DNA of 64,000 nucleotides from Mangrovimonas yunxiaonensis (GCF_000733475.1 NZ_JPFK01000007.1:1-64000); one strand, 5' to 3'; positions 1 through 9,200 are shown, counted from the stretch's first letter. A program made the numbers and translations. The notes: generated from the letters alone by a model not told the origin.

Positions 1-2
1 CG

Positions 3-1120
3 GGATTTATACGGTATGCGTATCACCAGATAAATTGGAAGAACAGGCTTATTGGATTAATTGGTCCAAGAGGTGTTGGCAAGACAACTTTGGTTTTGCA
101 GTATATAAAAAACAATCTGGACATTCGGCAAACCCTGTATGTGACAGTCGAAGATTTCTATTTTGCCAAAAACCGTTTAACAGATTTAGCAGATACCTTT
201 GTAAAGTCGGGAGGAACATATTTGTTTATAGACGAGATACACAAATACCCCGATTGGTCAAAAGAGCTAAAACTAATTTACGATTACCATAAAGATTTAA
301 ACGTGGTTTTTACAGGTTCTTCGGTACTCGACATCAAGAAAGGCAGTTCCGATTTAAGCCGTAGGCACTAGTGTATACCATGCAAGGGCTATCTTTTCGG
401 GAATATCTAGCGCTCTTTCATCAGATAAAAGTGCCAAAATTTAGTTTGGAAGATATCCTGAATCTAAAGGTAGACGTGCCTCAAATACCGCACCCTTTAC
501 CCTTGTTTTCAGATTATCTCAAGAAAGGATATTATCCCTTTTCTTTAGAAGATGATTTCGATTTGAGGTTACAGCAAGTCGTTAATCAAACTTTAGAAAT
601 AGACATTCCTGTTTATGCAGACATGAATGTAGCAACAGGCAGAAAACTAAAACAACTACTGGCCATTGTAGCCGAAAGCGCCCCTTTTAAACCCAATATG
701 AGTAAAATTGCCGACATGTTAAACATTAGCCGAAACAACATTGCAGATTACCTTTTGTATATGGAAGAAGCAGGAATGGTGGCGCAATTGAGAGCTGAAA
801 CGGGAGGAGTTCGAGGATTAGGAAAGGTAAATAAAGTGTATTTAGATAATACGAATTTGGTTCATAATTTAGCCAAAGAAAACCAGAATAAAGGAAATGT
901 TAGAGAGACCTTCTTTCTAAATCAATTACGGGTGAGTCATCAGCTTACCACGTCAAATGTAGCCGATTTTAAAATTAATACGATAGATTTTGAAGTCGGA
1001 GGAAAAAATAAAGGATTAAAACAAATCAAAACAGCAGCAAACGGTTTTGTAGTTAAAGACGATATAGAAAAAGGGTATCTTAATACAATCCCGTTATGGC
1101 ATTTTGGGTTGATGTATTAA
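3..1120 (+). pseudogene. AAA+ ATPase with DUF4143 C-terminus, frameshifted and cut by the window edge
   Basis: Reading frame 3 enters from before the window and encodes a P-loop (GPRGVGKTT, about 63-89) and a Walker B strand (YLFIDEIHKYP). It stops at a TAG at 369-371. The family continues in another frame from 371 to 1120, with the usual SFREYLAL segment, a winged-helix-like middle and a DUF4143-type end (FEVGGKNKG...). Inserting one G in the GG at 364-365 (GGCACTA to GGGCACTA) joins the frames as SRRALVYTMQGLSF, the normal family sequence, so this is a one-base deletion. Such ATPases are common, scattered accessory genes of unclear function in Bacteroidota. The 5' end lies outside the window. 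A sequencing error is the alternative explanation. Confidence 0.85.
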
Positions 1121-1208
1121 GTGTAATAACCAGCGTTTCGCATAACAACGGTTTTGTTAAACCACCCTGTTATCATGCAACACAACAAAACTTCCCTAAA
1201 AAGCCTCT

Positions 1209-1945
1209 AATCCCCAATCCCTAATCCCTAAGAACTCCCCACTATCCACTAAAGCACCACCAAAGGGTCACGTCTTCCGTCTTGGCTCATGACTCTTGGT
1301 TCCTAATTCAAGAGACACAATAAAATAGAAAAAACAAAACAAAATCCCCCTTTAGGGCCGGGGCGCAGACCTCTCAAATAAGTAAAGCAAAAACAAAATT
1401 CCCCCTTTAGGGCCGGGGCAAAGACCTCCCTTTAGGACCAGAGCGCAGACCCTCTAAAAAAAGCCCTCTGTCATTCAGAATAGAGTGCCAGCAAAACGAA
1501 GAATCTCAAAAAAACTAATCCCCAATTCCTAATCCCTAATACCTCCCCACTACCCACTAAAGTGCCACCAAAGGGTCACGTCTTCCGTCTTGGCTCATAA
1601 CTCTTGGTTCCTGATTCAAGAGACACAATAAAATAGAAAAACCAAAACAAAAATCCCCTTTAGGGCCGGGGCAAAGACCCTCCCAAATAAATAAAGCAAA
1701 ACAAAAATCCTCCCTTTAGGGTCGGGGCTCAGACTCTCTAAAATAAATAAACCAAAACAAGACTCTCCCTTTAGGGTCGGGGCAAAGATTCTCTCAAATA
1801 AATAAACCAAAACAAGATTCCCCCTTTAGGGTCGGGGCAAAGAAATCCTCCCTTTAGGGCCGGGGCAAAGACCCTCTAAAAAAAATCCTCTAATCCCCAA
1901 TCCCCAATCCCTAATCCCCAATCCCCAATCCCTAATTCCTAATAA
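1209..1945. repeat. Intergenic repeat field: 55-bp-period array plus a duplicated ~180-bp block
   Basis: The gene-free 1121-2119 stretch is mostly repeats. A 17-bp core, CCCTTTAGGGYCGGGGC, starts at 1348, 1403, 1428 (degenerate), 1656, 1712, 1767, 1822 and 1850. Most neighbours are 55-56 bp apart, and the rest of each unit is AAATAAATAAA and CAAAACAA-like sequence. A larger block beginning with AATCCCCAAT and including CAAAGGGTCACGTCTTCC (1261) recurs 308 bp downstream (1569) with few changes. Runs of TAATCCC/AATCCCC occur at about 1209, 1519 and 1890-1945. The minus-strand ORF here only reflects the repeat period (A-L-K-G / D-P-K-G) and is not taken as a gene. No promoter or RNA gene is recognised. 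Confidence 0.85.
1469..1508. repeat. Dispersed TGTCATTC...GAATCTC repeat, copy 1
   Basis: TGTCATTCAGAA, then about 17 bp, then GAAGAATCTCA. The same two ends occur at 48747-48777 inside the nqr operon. From memory, short intergenic repeats of this kind are widespread in Bacteroidota genomes. Function unknown. Confidence 0.6.
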
Positions 1946-2119
1946 CTACCAACCAAAAACCAAAAACCACCCACTAAAACCCACCACCCGTCATTATTAT
2001 TCACAGATTCCCTATCTTTGGTTAAACGAACAAGCCTAAAACGAACAAGGCGCCTAATAACAGAACGCCATACGTAAACAACACCCCATTAACACGGGGC
2101 TAGGCAATAACATTCCATC

Positions 2120-2662
2120 ATGCTTAAAACCATCTTCGATACCGTGATGGCCTTGGTGCTCCTCCTTGTTTTGGGCGTGCCTTTACTATTACTTTGGGGA
2201 CTAAGCAGCATAGATGTGCAGGCCAACGGGCTGTTCTTGCAAACCCGTATTGGGCAGTACGGCCAACCCTTTACCATTTACAAACTGCAAACCGTACACC
2301 CCAAAAAACGAACCGTTACCAAATGGGGGCAATTTTTAAGGCGCTCAAAATTAGACGAGTGGCCACAGCTTATAAACATTCTAAAAGGCGAGATGAGCTT
2401 TGTAGGGCCGCGACCGGATATCCCTGGGTACTACGACCAACTTCAGGGCGAAGCCCGAAACATTTTAACCCTAAAACCTGGGATTAGCAGTTGGGCAGCC
2501 ATAAAATATAAACACGAAGAAACCTTATTGGCGCAACAGCCCAACCCATTACAGTATAACGACGAGGTAATCTTTCCAGACAAAGTTAAAATGAACCTCG
2601 ACTATTACTACAACAAAAGTTTTTGTGGCGATTTGAGAATTTTATGGAAAACCATATTCTAA
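2120..2662 (+). CDS. Bacterial sugar transferase (PglC/WcaJ C-terminal type)
   Basis: Phosphoglycosyl transferase that would move a sugar phosphate from a UDP-sugar to undecaprenyl phosphate in the inner membrane, the first membrane step of glycan assembly. One hydrophobic segment lies at about residues 8-28, as in the monotopic PglC class. The catalytic region SKLDEWPQLINILKGEMSF followed by VGPRP is intact, including the Asp-Glu dyad, and PGISSWA follows. At 180 aa it is the short catalytic form without extra transmembrane helices. It opens a same-strand series with aminotransferase, dehydratase, Wza and Wzc genes, so the product probably primes a surface polysaccharide or protein glycan. 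Its donor sugar is not determinable; a diacetamido-sugar is suggested by the neighbours. Confidence 0.9.
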   Translation: MLKTIFDTVMALVLLLVLGVPLLLLWGLSSIDVQANGLFLQTRIGQYGQPFTIYKLQTVHPKKRTVTKWGQFLRRSKLDEWPQLINILKGEMSFVGPRPDIPGYYDQLQGEARNILTLKPGISSWAAIKYKHEETLLAQQPNPLQYNDEVIFPDKVKMNLDYYYNKSFCGDLRILWKTIF

Positions 2663-2728
2663 AACTGCCTAAAAGTGTGTACTTTTATGGCCACGATTAA
2701 TAGCCCTAAAAATACCTAAGAACAACCC

Positions 2729-2751
2729 CACTCCAAACGGTGTTTGGAGTG
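2729..2751. promoter_or_regulatory. Perfect 10-bp hairpin in front of the aminotransferase gene
   Basis: CACTCCAAAC, GGT loop, GTTTGGAGTG. No T-run follows, so it is not an obvious terminator. It ends 13 bp before the chosen ATG (2765) and contains the upstream TTG that would otherwise extend the reading frame. It may mask the ribosome site or bind a protein. Confidence 0.5.
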
Positions 2752-2764
2752 CAAAACGACTGTT

Positions 2765-3907
2765 ATGAAAGACAAGATTTGGTTGTCCTCGCCCCATATG
2801 GGAGGGCGTGAACAGCACTATGTACAAGAAGCGTTCGATACCAATTGGGTGGCACCTTTAGGGCCCAACGTAAACGGTTTCGAGAAGGATCTAGAAACGT
2901 ATTTAGGCCAACAGGCTAAAGTCGCTTGTTTGGCTTCTGGGACTTCGGCCCTGCATCTGGCCCTCATACTGGCAGGGGTTACCCATGGCGATGAGGTGCT
3001 GTGCCAAAGCATGACCTTCTCGGCTTCGGCAAACCCCATTGTATACCAAGGGGCAACCCCGGTATTTGTCGATAGCGAACCCCAAACCTGGAACATCTGC
3101 CCCAGCACACTCGAAGAAGCCATTACAGCCAGAATAAAAGCTAAAGGCACCCCGCCTAAGGCGCTTATTGTGGTGCATTTGTACGGCATGCCGGCCCAGA
3201 TGGACCCAATAGCGGCCCTGGCTAAAAAATACAACATAACGCTTATAGAAGATGCAGCAGAGGCACTAGGCTCAACCTATAACGGCCAACAATGTGGCAC
3301 CTTTGGCGATTATGGAATACTGTCGTTTAACGGCAATAAAATCATTACCACTTCGGGAGGTGGCGCTTTGGTGTGTCGTAATGAAGCGGACAAACAAAAA
3401 GCCATTTTTTTGGCCACCCAAGCGCGGGATCAAGCACCCCACTACCAGCATTCAGAAATTGGTTATAACTACCGCATGAGCAATATAGTGGCGGGCATTG
3501 GCCGTGGACAAATGGAAGTGCTCGATAAGCACATCGCCCTAAGGCAGGCTAACAACCAATTTTACCAAACCCTTTTTAAGCCTATAGAAGGCGTGCGCGT
3601 GTTTGCCGCACCGGCGCCAAGCTATGTGTCCAACCACTGGCTGTCGGCCATTATTATGAACGATATGGGACATGGTAAAACGGCCGAAGGCCTACGTTTA
3701 GCCCTAGAGGTCGAGAACATCGAATCGCGCCCCCTATGGAAACCCATGCATTTGCAGCCCGTATTTAAAACAGCACCCTATTATGGCGAGAATAGGGTAG
3801 CCGAAACCCTATTTGAAAAAGGGGTGTGCTTGCCTTCGGGCTCCAATTTAACCGATACCGATCGGGAACGCATTGCCCAAGTAGTACAAACGTATTTTTA
3901 CCGTTAA
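2765..3907 (+). CDS. DegT/DnrJ/EryC1/StrS family PLP aminotransferase (PglE-like)
   Basis: Sugar aminotransferase of the DegT family, which transfers an amino group from glutamate to a 4-keto (or 3-keto) nucleotide sugar using pyridoxal phosphate. The PLP-binding Lys lies in SFNGNKIITTSGGG, and EDAAEALGS and the N-terminal PHMGG are typical. The ATG at 2765 gives MKDKIWLSSPHMGG, where homologues begin; the frame can be extended to a TTG at 2744, but that lies inside a hairpin. Length 380 aa is normal. Placed between a PglC-like transferase and a PglF-like dehydratase, it most likely makes a UDP-4-amino-4,6-dideoxy sugar. The N-acetyltransferase (PglD) often found beside it is not in the window. 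Confidence 0.9.
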   Translation: MKDKIWLSSPHMGGREQHYVQEAFDTNWVAPLGPNVNGFEKDLETYLGQQAKVACLASGTSALHLALILAGVTHGDEVLCQSMTFSASANPIVYQGATPVFVDSEPQTWNICPSTLEEAITARIKAKGTPPKALIVVHLYGMPAQMDPIAALAKKYNITLIEDAAEALGSTYNGQQCGTFGDYGILSFNGNKIITTSGGGALVCRNEADKQKAIFLATQARDQAPHYQHSEIGYNYRMSNIVAGIGRGQMEVLDKHIALRQANNQFYQTLFKPIEGVRVFAAPAPSYVSNHWLSAIIMNDMGHGKTAEGLRLALEVENIESRPLWKPMHLQPVFKTAPYYGENRVAETLFEKGVCLPSGSNLTDTDRERIAQVVQTYFYR

Positions 3908-3949
3908 CAGAAGATATATTAATGTTATAGAGAACTCTAGAATAAACGC

Positions 3950-3957
3950 TATATTTG
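3950..3957 (+). promoter_or_regulatory. Possible -7 box TATATTTG
   Basis: Matches the Bacteroidota TAnnTTTG box, 66 bp before the ATG of the dehydratase gene. No convincing -33 TTG at the right spacing. It may be an internal promoter of the polysaccharide series. Confidence 0.35.
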
Positions 3958-4023
3958 TTTGTCTTCTGGAAGGAAAGGCGATAGGGCTTTGCGCCTGTGA
4001 TAAACAAAGTGGTTTTTAAGCGA

Positions 4024-5973
4024 ATGAAGTATTTAGAGCGCAAATTTAAGGACTTGGGGTATCTGCCCCGTTGGATTATTTTAAGCATCGATACCATAAT
4101 CATGATCGTGGCCTGCGTGCCGACCTTTCTAATTGTATCGAATCTTACGTTACGGTCGTACGATGCCTTTTCGGTATCGGCACGCTATGGCATGGTGGTG
4201 GTTGTACACCTGTTCTGTTTTGTTATTTTTCGAACCTATGCCGGAGTTATTCGCCACTCAACGGTCTCCGATGCCCAACGGTTGTTGGGGGCTAATTTTG
4301 TAGCCTTCATGGTGTTATTGCTGTTAAACTATGGCTATTATGCCGTTATGGGAACCAAAATCTTTTTGGTGCCGGCGCTCATCATTAATTTTGTGCTGTC
4401 CTTTATCATGCTGTTTGCGTTCCGCATAGCCGTTAAGTTTTTGTTTGAAAATTATTTGTCTTTCGAACGTCGACGCCAGCTTACCCGCGTAGCCATATAT
4501 GGTACCGATGCCAATGCCGTAGCCTTGGCCAATGCCTTAAAAACCGAGCAGCCGGCTCGTTACCAGTTGGTGGGCTTTGTGGGCAGTAAAAAGTCCGCCC
4601 TAGCTAAGGAATTAATGGGCGTTCCCATCATTAGAAAAAAGAAAAACATCGCGCCTGTGCTGCGCTTGCTAAAAGCCGAGGCGGTTATTATTTCCGATAG
4701 GAAATTACCCAAAAGCACAAAACTTCAAATTGTAGAAAATTGCTTGGCGTTTAACTACCAAGTGCTTACCCTGCCACCCATAGTCGATTGGGAGGCCCAA
4801 CAGCAAATTTCAAAGCGCATTAAAACCTTCGATATTAAGGATTTGCTCGAGCGTAGCCCCATTGTTTTGGACAACCATAAAATTGCCGAGCAGCTAAAGG
4901 GTAAGGTGTTATTGGTAACCGGAGCGGCAGGATCTATAGGTAGTGAGATTGCGTATCAGGTGCTAAACTTTGGCCCCGAAAAAGTGGTTTTAGTAGATCA
5001 GGCCGAAACGCCTTTGCACCATTTAAGCTTGCAGTTCGATAAATTAAACAAGCCTGTAGAGCTGGTCTCGATTGTGGCCGATGTTAAAGACGCTACCATC
5101 ATGGGACGTATTTTTGAAACACACCGCCCAGAAGTGGTCTACCATGCGGCAGCCTATAAGCATGTGCCGCTTATGGAAGACAACCCCTATCAGGCCATTA
5201 AAACCAATGTGTTTGGCACCAAAAACTTGGCCGATTTGGCCGTGGCCTATAACACCAAACGCTTTGTGTTTGTATCTACCGATAAGGCTGTAAACCCCAG
5301 TAACATTATGGGGGCCAGCAAACGCATTGCCGAACTATACGTGCAATCCCAGTATTTCGATAAGCAAAACGCCTCACAAAACACCACTAAATTTATTACC
5401 ACACGTTTTGGCAATGTGTTGGGGTCTAACGGTTCAGTGGTGCCCTTATTTACCAAACAAATAGAGGCCGGAGGCCCTATAACCCTAACCCATCCCGATA
5501 TCATACGGTACTTTATGACCATACCCGAGGCCTGCCAATTGGTGCTAGAAGCTGGCGCGATGGGCAACGGGGGCGAGATATTTATTTTCGATATGGGCGA
5601 ACCGGTTAAAATTATCGATCTGGCCAGAAAAATGATCCGCCTAGCAGGCTTTGTCCCCGAACAGGACATCCCCATCAAGATTATTGGCCTGCGTCCCGGA
5701 GAAAAACTGTATGAAGAACTGCTGAACGATACAGCAAAAACCTTACCGACCCACCATGAGAAAATTATGATTAGCGTCGATAAGCAATACGATGATGTTA
5801 AGGCTTTTGAAGCGTTAATAGCACAATTGTTAACCCATACCAACCAATTGGATTTAGATGATATGGTGGCCCTAATGAAACAAATCGTGCCCGAGTTTAT
5901 CAGTAAGAATTCAGAATATGAGAAATTAGACCAAGTCACACCCGAGACGTCCAAAACATCAAAAGAGGCGTAA
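4024..5973 (+). CDS. Membrane-bound nucleotide-sugar 4,6-dehydratase (CapD/FlaA1/PglF family)
   Basis: Four hydrophobic segments in the first 150 residues are followed by a CoA-binding-like domain and then an SDR dehydratase domain beginning at LLVTGAAGSIGSEIA (GxxGxIG NAD site). The active site reads FVSTDKAVNPSNIMGASK: Met stands where ordinary SDRs have Tyr, as in PglF, FlaA1 and WbpM, which are UDP-GlcNAc 4,6-dehydratases. From the ATG at 4024 the protein is 649 aa, usual for the long membrane form; a GTG at 3997 would add nine residues. Together with the aminotransferase and sugar transferase just upstream it forms a PglF-PglE-PglC-like set. The exact substrate is inferred from family and context only. 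Confidence 0.92.
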   Translation: MKYLERKFKDLGYLPRWIILSIDTIIMIVACVPTFLIVSNLTLRSYDAFSVSARYGMVVVVHLFCFVIFRTYAGVIRHSTVSDAQRLLGANFVAFMVLLLLNYGYYAVMGTKIFLVPALIINFVLSFIMLFAFRIAVKFLFENYLSFERRRQLTRVAIYGTDANAVALANALKTEQPARYQLVGFVGSKKSALAKELMGVPIIRKKKNIAPVLRLLKAEAVIISDRKLPKSTKLQIVENCLAFNYQVLTLPPIVDWEAQQQISKRIKTFDIKDLLERSPIVLDNHKIAEQLKGKVLLVTGAAGSIGSEIAYQVLNFGPEKVVLVDQAETPLHHLSLQFDKLNKPVELVSIVADVKDATIMGRIFETHRPEVVYHAAAYKHVPLMEDNPYQAIKTNVFGTKNLADLAVAYNTKRFVFVSTDKAVNPSNIMGASKRIAELYVQSQYFDKQNASQNTTKFITTRFGNVLGSNGSVVPLFTKQIEAGGPITLTHPDIIRYFMTIPEACQLVLEAGAMGNGGEIFIFDMGEPVKIIDLARKMIRLAGFVPEQDIPIKIIGLRPGEKLYEELLNDTAKTLPTHHEKIMISVDKQYDDVKAFEALIAQLLTHTNQLDLDDMVALMKQIVPEFISKNSEYEKLDQVTPETSKTSKEA

Positions 5974-6020
5974 ATTTTAAGATTAAAACAACAGCAATAA
6001 GGATATTAAAAAGGCGTTCT

Positions 6021-6050
6021 TTTGAGAATAACCAAAACCGCGTATCTTTG
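6021..6050 (+). promoter_or_regulatory. Promoter of the Wza/Wzc pair
   Basis: TTTG at 6021-6024, an 18-bp spacer and TATCTTTG at 6043-6050, a good match to the Bacteroidota -33/-7 consensus. It lies 18 bp upstream of the export-lipoprotein ATG. Confidence 0.65.
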
Positions 6051-6068
6051 CTGCCATAAAACAACACT

Positions 6069-6830
6069 ATGAAATTAAAACTTGCCCCCTTATTATTGCT
6101 TCTAGGGGTTGTTATGTCTTGCGCATCTAAAAAAGACATCCTGTATTTACAGGATGCCACCACCACAACAACCAAGACCTTAAACTATACCGATCCGGTT
6201 ATACAGCCTAACGATATTTTAAAAATTACAGTAGAAAGCAGCATGCCCGAAGCGGCTTTGCCTTATAACAAAGTAGCATCTAATACCCTGTCGCAAAACC
6301 TGCAAGTCATGCAATTGGATGGCTATCTGGTGGCTAAAGACCATAGCATTCGCTTTCCCGTATTGGGGGCGGTTGCCACCAAAGGACTAACAACAGCTGG
6401 CCTAGGCGCACAAATTGCCAAACAGCTAATCGATGGCGGCCACCTGATGGACCCTAGCGTTACAGTCAGGCTAATCAATGCCAAGGTCTCCATTTTAGGG
6501 GAAGTTAAACAACCCGGCACCTATAATTTCACCGAACAAAACATCACCCTCATGCAGGCGTTGGGCTATGCAGGCGATTTGACCATTAATGGGAAACGCG
6601 ACGATATTATTGTCATGCGTGAGGTTGATGAGGAAATGCGTATCGCCCATGTCGACCTTACCGATTCAAAATTTATCGATTCAGAATTTTACTACATCAA
6701 ACCCAACGATGTGATTGTGGTAAATCCAAACGGCACCAAAGTAAAAACGGCCGGATTTATTGGTAATGCAGGAACCGTACTTACCATTGCTTCTTTAGCC
6801 CTAAGTGTCACCATTTTATTAACCCGTTAA
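6069..6830 (+). CDS. Polysaccharide export lipoprotein (Wza-like)
   Basis: Outer-membrane polysaccharide export protein. The N-terminus is a lipoprotein signal ending VVMSC, followed by the Poly_export (PES) domain (VIQPNDILKITV..., about residues 45-130) and an SLBB-type domain (ILGEVKQPGTYNF..., about 145-220). The C-terminus is hydrophobic (TVLTIASLALSVTILLTR), as in many Bacteroidota versions. Length 253 aa is short compared with Wza of enterobacteria but usual here. It has its own promoter and is followed after 3 bp by the Wzc-like kinase, its known partner in forming the trans-envelope export channel. Confidence 0.92.
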   Translation: MKLKLAPLLLLLGVVMSCASKKDILYLQDATTTTTKTLNYTDPVIQPNDILKITVESSMPEAALPYNKVASNTLSQNLQVMQLDGYLVAKDHSIRFPVLGAVATKGLTTAGLGAQIAKQLIDGGHLMDPSVTVRLINAKVSILGEVKQPGTYNFTEQNITLMQALGYAGDLTINGKRDDIIVMREVDEEMRIAHVDLTDSKFIDSEFYYIKPNDVIVVNPNGTKVKTAGFIGNAGTVLTIASLALSVTILLTR

Positions 6831-6833
6831 GCT

Positions 6834-9164
6834 ATGGACCAACACATGCAATCCCCGCCTCATTTTGATGCCGAAACCCCTACAGACCTCAAGTTAGAGA
6901 TATACCGCTATTTACGGTATTGGCCGTGGTTTGCAGCAAGCGTTCTACTGGCTTTAATCTTGGCAGTAGGCTACCTAAGGTACACGCCCAAAGTGTACAA
7001 CACCCAAGCGCAGGTTAAAATTGTCGACGAGTCTGAAGGGCTGGAATTACCCACTTCGGGACTTGTTTTAAATTCGGGGAACATTAATTTAGAGAACGAG
7101 ATTGCCATCATGACTTCCTACCTGATTTTAGAACAGGTGGTGCGGGACCTAAATTTGAATACCACATTTTTTGTTGAAGGGAACATTAGAACCACCCCTT
7201 TAGTGGCGCTTCCGTTTGCTTTCGAACAGACCCTTGCTCCAGACCAGATAGAAACCGCAGTAGGTTACAAAGTGCATGTATTAGACCAGGGGGTTGAGGT
7301 GGAACAGATGGACACCGAAACAGTAACCACCTTTGGCCAGCACAACACCTACCTAGAGCAGCACAACTTGCCGTTTCAGATGCGATTAGACAGCACCCAG
7401 CAGGCTGCTCTCGGCAAATCCTATATGGTGCATTTAGCGCCTATAAAAGCGACGGTCATGGCGCTTAAACGCAACATTCGAGTAGAGCCGGTAGGCAAAC
7501 AAAGCGATTTGTTGCGCTTGAGCATTAAAGGCGAATCGCAAGCGCGGTCAGAACTCATTTTAAACAAATTGATTGCCGTGTTTAATCAAGATGGCATCGA
7601 AGACCGCCAATTGGTGTCTAAACGCACTTTGGAATTTATAGACGAACGTTTTGTGTTTTTAGCTCAGGAATTGGATTCTATTGAGCTTGATCGCCAAGCG
7701 TTTAAGCAGGATAATAATTTGGTGGATTTAACCGTCGATGCCCAATTGGGGGTAGAGCAACGCAGCACCTCCGATGCCGAAGTGTTTAAGGTAGAAAACC
7801 AACTGGCTTTGGCCAAGGTGTTACAGCAAGCGTTGCAAACTCAAGAGCCATCAACCTTATTGCCCGCCAATATTGGTCTGGAAAACAGCAGCTTAAATAA
7901 TCTAATTAACGATTACAACAACCTGGTGCTCAATGCCAACAAGCTTTTGGCCACTGGGGGCGAGAACAACCCTAGGGTGGTTCAACTGCGGGAACAGTTA
8001 CAACACTTAAACACAAATATTACCGCGTCCTTATCGGGTTATATTTCACAATTGCAGCTATCGCAATCGCAAATGGCTTCCAGAAACCGCCGTTTTGTAG
8101 GTCAGGTTGCACAACTGCCTGAAAAAGAAAAGCTGTTACGAGCCATAGAGCGCCAACAAAAAATTAAAGAAAGCCTCTATCTGTTGCTTTTACAAAAGCG
8201 CGAAGAGGCTGCGATAAACCTAGCGATTACAGAGCCTTCTATTAAAGTGGTAGAGTATGCACTTACAGATGAAATACCGATTGCACCCAAATCGAAGATT
8301 ATCTTATTAGGCGCATTTTTAATGGGACTGTTGCTGCCTTTTGGGGTGTTGTATCTGCGTTTTCTGTTAGATACCAAAGTGCACCAAAAGGAAGATATTG
8401 CCATGGTGAATAGCGATACGCCTGTTATTGCAGAGATTCCAGATATGAAAAAGGAGGGAACAAAACTGTTTACAAACCCTAACGATCGCTCCATGTTAGC
8501 CGAAGCATTTCGAATTTTGGCTGCTAATGTAAATTACAGTTTGCCTTTACATCAAGATGCTTTAGGAAAGGTGGTTTTTTGTACGTCGACCATTAAAGGT
8601 GAAGGCAAAACCTTTGTGAGTTTAAACCTCTCTTTAGCCTTGTCCAGTATGAACAAAAAGGTGTTGTTGATTGGAGCCGATTTACGTAATCCGCAAATCC
8701 ATACAATTGTTAAAGTGAATAAAGATCAAGTGGGGCTATCTAATTGTTTACACAATCCTGAGATAGATTGGAAAACCTGTAAAAAGAACCTTTTTGAGGC
8801 ACATCCGAATCACCAAATCTTGTTTTCTGGAAGCATACCGCCTAATCCGCCTAGTCTGTTAACCAATGGCCGATTTAAGCAGTTGTTAGAAGAGGCCAAA
8901 ACCGAATATGATTACGTGATTGTCGATACCGCACCAACCATTTTGGTAACCGATACCACCCTAATCGCTCCCTTAGCAGATGCAACCCTGTATATGGTAC
9001 GTGCAGATGTTACCGAAAAAAACTTACTACACTTCTCCAAAGATTTGGCAGAGACCAAAAAGCTGAATCATATGCTGTATGTGTTAAACGGTGTAGGAGC
9101 CAGCAAAGCCTATGGGTATAGCTATAATTATGGGTATAATTATGGGTATGGACAAAGCCGTTAA
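6834..9164 (+). CDS. Polysaccharide co-polymerase with BY-kinase domain (Wzc-like)
   Basis: Wzz-type chain-length domain with hydrophobic segments near residues 33-50 and 480-500, joined by a long periplasmic coiled-coil region, and a cytoplasmic tyrosine kinase domain. Kinase motifs are Walker A (STIKGEGKTF), Walker A' (LLIGADLRNP) and Walker B (YVIVDTAP). The C-terminus is a tyrosine cluster (YGYSYNYGYNYGYG) of the kind autophosphorylated by BY-kinases. At 776 aa it is full length. It is translationally close to the Wza-like gene (3 bp gap) and is the last gene of the polysaccharide series before a terminator. Cycles of phosphorylation would control polymer length and export. Confidence 0.93.
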   Translation: MDQHMQSPPHFDAETPTDLKLEIYRYLRYWPWFAASVLLALILAVGYLRYTPKVYNTQAQVKIVDESEGLELPTSGLVLNSGNINLENEIAIMTSYLILEQVVRDLNLNTTFFVEGNIRTTPLVALPFAFEQTLAPDQIETAVGYKVHVLDQGVEVEQMDTETVTTFGQHNTYLEQHNLPFQMRLDSTQQAALGKSYMVHLAPIKATVMALKRNIRVEPVGKQSDLLRLSIKGESQARSELILNKLIAVFNQDGIEDRQLVSKRTLEFIDERFVFLAQELDSIELDRQAFKQDNNLVDLTVDAQLGVEQRSTSDAEVFKVENQLALAKVLQQALQTQEPSTLLPANIGLENSSLNNLINDYNNLVLNANKLLATGGENNPRVVQLREQLQHLNTNITASLSGYISQLQLSQSQMASRNRRFVGQVAQLPEKEKLLRAIERQQKIKESLYLLLLQKREEAAINLAITEPSIKVVEYALTDEIPIAPKSKIILLGAFLMGLLLPFGVLYLRFLLDTKVHQKEDIAMVNSDTPVIAEIPDMKKEGTKLFTNPNDRSMLAEAFRILAANVNYSLPLHQDALGKVVFCTSTIKGEGKTFVSLNLSLALSSMNKKVLLIGADLRNPQIHTIVKVNKDQVGLSNCLHNPEIDWKTCKKNLFEAHPNHQILFSGSIPPNPPSLLTNGRFKQLLEEAKTEYDYVIVDTAPTILVTDTTLIAPLADATLYMVRADVTEKNLLHFSKDLAETKKLNHMLYVLNGVGASKAYGYSYNYGYNYGYGQSR

Positions 9165-9200
9165 TACACCACAACACCACAAAAACAACAAAAATTAAAA

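Noticed and set aside
1616-1810. Minus-strand 64-residue ORF
   Set aside because: Its protein simply mirrors the DNA repeat period (ALKG, DPKG); no start support and no family.
1346-1866. CRISPR array
   Set aside because: The 17-bp cores recur at 55 bp, but the segments between them are nearly the same repeated AT-rich sequence rather than unique spacers, one step is 25 bp and another over 200 bp, and there are no cas genes.
5247-5954. Minus-strand 235-residue ORF inside the dehydratase gene
   Set aside because: Antisense shadow of a well-conserved enzyme; no family resemblance.
9100-9160. Tyrosine-rich tail of the Wzc-like kinase as an unusual feature
   Set aside because: Such C-terminal tyrosine clusters are the normal autophosphorylation sites of BY-kinases.
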